Part shown: one piece after another, positions 60,671 through 64,000 of the stretch
Layout: each line of letters opens with the position of its first letter
Position numbering within the stretch: position 1 is the first letter of the stretch
From: Actinoplanes oryzae
Lineage (GTDB): Bacteria; Actinomycetota; Actinomycetes; Mycobacteriales; Micromonosporaceae
Direction: 5' to 3'
NCBI RefSeq assembly: GCF_030757795.1
Contig: NZ_JAUQWH010000034.1
Location: 1 to 64,000, forward strand
Length of the DNA stretch: 64,000 bases
Notes under the pieces: generated by a model
Told to the model about the DNA's origin: nothing
The model's input: only the letters and a program-made list of their open reading frames with translations
The model's database searches: none
Translations under genes and position numbers: made by a program

Positions 60671-61854
60671 GGGCGGACCTCCGGCAGCGGCAGCCTGGCG
60701 CGGACCACGAAGCCGGCGCCCGCCGACGGGCCGGCGTCGAGCCGGCCGCCCAGCACGCGGACGCGTTCCCGCATCCCGCGCAGGCCTTGGCCGCGCCCGT
60801 CGCCCGGCCGGCAGCCGGCGCCGTCGTCGCTGACCTCGATCACGATGCCCCCGGCGGCGTACGTGATGACGACCTCCGCCCGCGCCCCGCCGCCCGCGTG
60901 TTTGCGGACGTTGGTGAGCGCCTCCTGCACGATCCGGTACGCCGCCAGGTCCACGGCGGACGGCAGCGTGACCGGCGTCCCGTCGACGCTCAGCCGGACC
61001 GGGGTGCCCGCCGCCCGTACCTCGTCGAGCAGCCCGGGCAGCACGCCCAGCCCGCGCTGGGGATGCCAGGCGTCGTCGACGTCGCCCACCGTGGCGAGGA
61101 CGCGGCGCATGTCGGCGAGGGATTCGCGGCCGGTCCGGATGATGGCGTCGAGGGCCGCGCGCGTGTCCGCCGGCCGGTTGTCGAGCGCGGCCGCGCCGCC
61201 CTGGGCCTGGACGACCATCACGGACAGGCCGTGGGCGACGACGTCGTGCAGTTCCCTGCTGATCCGGCCGCGCTCGGCGGTCACCGCGAGCACCGCCTGC
61301 TGTCCCCGTTCGCGTTCCAGGTCGTCGGCGCGGGCGCGCTGCTCGGCCACGTACGCCCGGCGGCTGCGCGTCGCCGACCCGATCGCCCAGGCGGCGATCA
61401 GCAGCAGCGCGATCCCCGGCAGATCGTCCCAGGCGATGGTCCAATCGTCCGCGGGCGCCTCGAAGCCGACGGGGGCGGGCAGCGGGGGCGGCGGGGGCGG
61501 CGGCACCCGCTCGGTCCTGCCGACGGCGAACGAGCTCGACGCCACGGCGAGGACCAACGCGCCGGAGAGCCCGAGCAGGGACAAGGCCCAGCCGTGCCGG
61601 GCGGCCACCGTGTAGAGCAGGATCGGCACGCTCAGATCCACGATGGTGAGCGGCACGGACCCGGCCAGATGGAGCACGGCGGCGGCGCAGACGAGGGCGA
61701 GCATCGGGAACGGCCGGCGGCGGCGCAGCGCGACCGCCGCCCCGGCGAGCCCGGTCGCGGCCCACCAGAGCGTCGCGTGGTCTCCGCCGGCGCCGGCCGC
61801 CACCAGGAAGGCGGCCAGGGCTGCGTCCTGCACGACCGTGCGTACGCTGTTCAC
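60667..61854 (-). CDS. HisKA_3-type sensor histidine kinase
   Basis: A 395-residue kinase with four to six hydrophobic N-terminal segments and a striking polyproline insert (PPPPPPPLPAP near residue 115) between membrane helices. The H-box is GRISRELHDVVAHGLSVMVVQAQ, the N-box AAYRIVQEALTNVRKHAGG, and the G-box GQGLRGMRERVRVLGGRL. It starts with GTG (VNSVRTVV). Co-transcribed with its regulator, it closely resembles the DesK/NarX-type systems of actinomycetes that sense membrane or envelope state. Confidence 0.92.
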   Translation of the reverse strand: MNSVRTVVQDAALAAFLVAAGAGGDHATLWWAATGLAGAAVALRRRRPFPMLALVCAAAVLHLAGSVPLTIVDLSVPILLYTVAARHGWALSLLGLSGALVLAVASSSFAVGRTERVPPPPPPPLPAPVGFEAPADDWTIAWDDLPGIALLLIAAWAIGSATRSRRAYVAEQRARADDLERERGQQAVLAVTAERGRISRELHDVVAHGLSVMVVQAQGGAAALDNRPADTRAALDAIIRTGRESLADMRRVLATVGDVDDAWHPQRGLGVLPGLLDEVRAAGTPVRLSVDGTPVTLPSAVDLAAYRIVQEALTNVRKHAGGGARAEVVITYAAGGIVIEVSDDGAGCRPGDGRGQGLRGMRERVRVLGGRLDAGPSAGAGFVVRARLPLPEVRP

Positions 61855-61963
61855 GAGCCCGAGCCTACGATCCCGCGGGGTGCCGGCGAATCTGTCTTCA
61901 GACGTATTCCGGACACCTCTCGCGACAGACGCCGGCAGCGCGCGCGGTCCGCAGACTGACGAC

Positions 61964-63538
61964 ATGAATCGATGGAGAGCGGTGGTCGCCGCGGCGCTCG
62001 GCCTGACCACACTGATCGCGAGTACGCCCGCCACGGCGGCACCCCGTCCACAGGCGACCGTCCACTGGACAGCCTGCCCCACCTACTCCGAGGAAGCACT
62101 CCGGGTCATGGCCCCGCCGGACCGCCTCGACCGGTTCCGGGAGCTGCTGGCCCGCCTGGAGTGCGGCACTGTCAGCGTGCCCCTGGACCACGACAGGCCG
62201 CGGGGCCGGCACATCACCGTCGCGCTCACCCGCCTCAAGGCCGCCGACCAGGCCCGCCGGCTCGGCAGCCTGGCGCTCAACCCGGGAGGCCCCGGCGGCA
62301 GCGGCTATCTCATGCCCGTCGAGCTGCTGACGATGAGCGCCGCCGGCGACCTGCACGAGCGCTACGACCTGATCGGCTTCGACCCGCGCGGCGTCGGCTA
62401 CAGCACGAAGACGGACTGCACGCCGCCCGCCGAGGAGCCCGCCCCGCCTGCCACCAAGGCCGAGGCCCGCCGGGTGTACGACCTCCAGGTGCGCGTCAAC
62501 GCCGAGTGCGGCCGTTCGGATCCCGCCTTCCTCGGCTCGCTGACCACCGCGAACGTCGCGCGTGACCTGGACGGCATCCGGGCCGGCCTGGGCGAGCGGA
62601 AGCTGCACTTCGTCGGCGTCTCCTGGGGCACCTGGCTCGGCGTGGTCTACCGCGACCTGTTCCCCGCGTCCGCCGGCCGGATGTTCCTCGACAGTGTGGC
62701 CATCCCCCGCTTCGACCTGGCCACCTTCCGGGAGGTCCGGGCGGCGGCGGCCGAGCGCAACTCCCTGCGCTTCGCGGCGTGGACGGCCGAGCGCGACGAC
62801 CGCTACGGCTTCGGGACGACCCCCGAGCAGGTACGGGAAGCCCTGATCGCGGTGCGCAAGGACTACGACGCGCACCCCCGGCAGTTCACCGATGTCGCGA
62901 TGCCGTTCGACGGCAGGTTCGTCGCCCTGGCCGCCAGCCAGAGCGCACCGGTGTGGCCCCTCGCCGCCCAGGTGCTCGCGGAGCTGCGCGACGCGACCGG
63001 CCCCACCGCGCCACCGACGGTCAAGGAGGTCACCGGCGAGCCGGAGGAGCCGTCCGAGCCGCCCGCCGACCTGCCCGAGCGCGGGAACGAGACGATGGGC
63101 CACGCCGCCTTCTGCAACGAGGACCCCAGCCGGCTGGGCTTCGAGGACGCCTGGGCCGCCTATCGGCGCCGGCTCGCGGACAACCCGCTCACGGGCCGGG
63201 CGAGCGGGGACTTCGACGCCGGCTGCGCGGGATGGCCGCTGCCGGTCCAGCCCGTGCGGCTGCATCACGGCGGCAGCAGCCTGGTGCTCTCCGGCCACCG
63301 GTACGAGACGCCGTCGCCGTACGAGTGGACGCCGCAGATGCGGGCCGTGGCCGGCGGCCGCGTCTACACCGTCGACGACGACGTGCACGGCTCGGTCCTC
63401 AACGAACCGGCGTGCGCCGCCGACCTCGTCGCCTACTTCACGACGGGCCGCATCGACGGCGGCTGCCCTGGCGCGCCGGTTCCGGCAGCCACCGCGGCCC
63501 GTACCGCCTTCAGCAACACCGGTGACCGCCTGCCGTAG
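61964..63538 (+). CDS. Secreted tripeptidyl aminopeptidase (TAP/SlpD-type alpha/beta hydrolase)
   Basis: A 524-residue secreted serine peptidase. The signal peptide ends TPATAAP. The oxyanion strand LALNPGGPGGSG (about residues 105-116), the GFDPRGVGYSTKTDC segment and the nucleophile elbow LHFVGVSWGTWLGVVYRDLFP (Ser in GVSWG) are characteristic. A C-terminal TAP_C-like region follows, with VLSGHRYETPSPYEW and the histidine in DDDVHGSVLNEPACAADLVAYF. It releases N-terminal tripeptides outside the cell and is related to the Streptomyces Tap/SlpD/SlpE enzymes. The stop overlaps the first of four 11-base repeats upstream of the DUF4956 gene. Confidence 0.92.
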   Translation: MNRWRAVVAAALGLTTLIASTPATAAPRPQATVHWTACPTYSEEALRVMAPPDRLDRFRELLARLECGTVSVPLDHDRPRGRHITVALTRLKAADQARRLGSLALNPGGPGGSGYLMPVELLTMSAAGDLHERYDLIGFDPRGVGYSTKTDCTPPAEEPAPPATKAEARRVYDLQVRVNAECGRSDPAFLGSLTTANVARDLDGIRAGLGERKLHFVGVSWGTWLGVVYRDLFPASAGRMFLDSVAIPRFDLATFREVRAAAAERNSLRFAAWTAERDDRYGFGTTPEQVREALIAVRKDYDAHPRQFTDVAMPFDGRFVALAASQSAPVWPLAAQVLAELRDATGPTAPPTVKEVTGEPEEPSEPPADLPERGNETMGHAAFCNEDPSRLGFEDAWAAYRRRLADNPLTGRASGDFDAGCAGWPLPVQPVRLHHGGSSLVLSGHRYETPSPYEWTPQMRAVAGGRVYTVDDDVHGSVLNEPACAADLVAYFTTGRIDGGCPGAPVPAATAARTAFSNTGDRLP

Positions 63539-63577
63539 GTGAACGAGAAATGGACAGGCGGCGTACAGGCGGTTTAC
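63534..63577. promoter_or_regulatory. Four 11-bp direct repeats (possible PHO box)
   Basis: On the minus strand the sequence splits into four adjacent 11-base units beginning with GT: GTTCACCTACG (63534-63544), GTCCATTTCTC (63545-63555), GTACGCCGCCT (63556-63566) and GTAAACCGCCT (63567-63577). The first has the GTTCACC core of actinobacterial PhoP direct repeats. On the plus strand, ACAGG recurs exactly every 11 bases (63554, 63565, 63576). The array is 25 bases before the DUF4956 start. Confidence 0.5.
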
Positions 63578-63602
63578 AGGTTCGTGCGGTGAAGTGAGGC
63601 CC

Positions 63603-64000
63603 GTGGATCAACTTCTCGCCGTCGGCGCCGACCTGGTGGCCATCGCCGTGCTGACGTTCGCCGTGTACTTCCCGCGCCATCATCGGCGGGACCTGGTCGT
63701 GGCGTTCCTGGGCGTCAACATCGGGGTGCTGGCGACGGCGATGGTGCTCGGCTCGTCGACCGTCGGCGCCGGGCTCGGGCTCGGCCTGTTCGGCGTGCTG
63801 TCGATCATCCGGCTGCGGTCGGACGAGATCGCGCAGCACGAGCTGGCGTACTACTTCGCCGCCCTGGCGCTCGGCCTCATCGCCGGCCTGAGCGGCTCGA
63901 TCGACCTGCTGAGCGGCGCGCTGATGGCCCTCGTGGTCGCCGGGCTCTTCCTCGGCGACCACCCGGCGCTGTTCCGCCGCTACCGGCAGCAGACCATGCA
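63603..64000 (+). CDS. DUF4956 membrane protein (incomplete at window end)
   Basis: The first 132 codons of a membrane protein starting with GTG. It has several hydrophobic segments (LLAVGADLVAIAVLTFAVYF, VAFLGVNIGVLATAMVLG) and the DUF4956 signature GLFGVLSIIRLRSDEIAQHELAYYFAALALGLIAG. Such genes commonly stand next to VTC-type polyphosphate polymerases and CotH-like kinases, which would lie beyond the window. Transcription may depend on the 11-base repeat array just upstream. Confidence 0.85.
   Translation, partial: MDQLLAVGADLVAIAVLTFAVYFPRHHRRDLVVAFLGVNIGVLATAMVLGSSTVGAGLGLGLFGVLSIIRLRSDEIAQHELAYYFAALALGLIAGLSGSIDLLSGALMALVVAGLFLGDHPALFRRYRQQTM

Overview
The window is 64 kb of very GC-rich, densely packed bacterial chromosome. 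Signs of an actinomycete are frequent GTG (and a few TTG) starts, ATGA or GTGA stop-start overlaps, many LacI/ROK/AraC/LysR/NarL-type regulators, secreted peptidases of the S37 and tripeptidyl-aminopeptidase types, a Ddn-type flavin/F420 protein and a DtxR/IdeR iron box. A filamentous soil actinomycete, perhaps of the Micromonosporaceae, fits best, but nothing here fixes the genus. I saw no rRNA, tRNA, CRISPR array, transposase or prophage.

1-16 kb is mainly amino-acid, betaine and thiol metabolism. It holds a FAD oxidoreductase; a composite pseudogene (remnant of a NicO/RcnA-type nickel permease joined to part of an AIF/NDH-2-type oxidoreductase); a LacI regulator divergent from a thiol dioxygenase/amidohydrolase pair across a paired palindromic operator; an ornithine-cyclodeaminase-like gene coupled to a histidine-ammonia-lyase (HAL) family gene; a probably acquired AAA ATPase; and a second HAL-family gene divergent from a complete betaine-type (OpuC/ProU) ABC importer. 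Both HAL homologues lack the serine that forms the MIO cofactor. This is the most interesting feature of the window, and I propose that the second one, with the importer, handles a trimethylammonium betaine such as ergothioneine or hercynine.

16-29 kb carries two complete peptide/oligosaccharide-type ABC importers in divergent operons. A ROK regulator and an HTH-less LacI-type sensor sit beside the first, and a shared CTTAAGCTG motif links the ROK promoter with the transporter promoter. The second importer operon starts with a DUF1684 gene and ends with an ankyrin protein.

29-49 kb is a mosaic of small units: LysR/MFS, GNAT, methyltransferase, a lower-GC patch of membrane and zinc-ribbon-like genes, a NYN-LOTUS protein, an RND efflux pump in an operon with a NarL-type two-component system, an MDR oxidoreductase divergent from an AraC regulator, ArsR/SRPBCC, an iron-regulated siderophore-interacting protein, a second AraC regulator, a PHBH-like hydroxylase, an S37 peptidase and a Ddn-like protein.

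49-64 kb holds a degenerate alpha/beta-hydrolase-LuxR fusion, the Kup potassium transporter, a beta-propeller protein, a small secreted protein, an OmpR-type two-component system behind a membrane GT-C-like protein, a methyltransferase, a class II Fic protein, a second NarL-type two-component system, a secreted tripeptidyl aminopeptidase, and the start of a DUF4956 gene preceded by four 11-bp direct repeats that resemble a PHO box.
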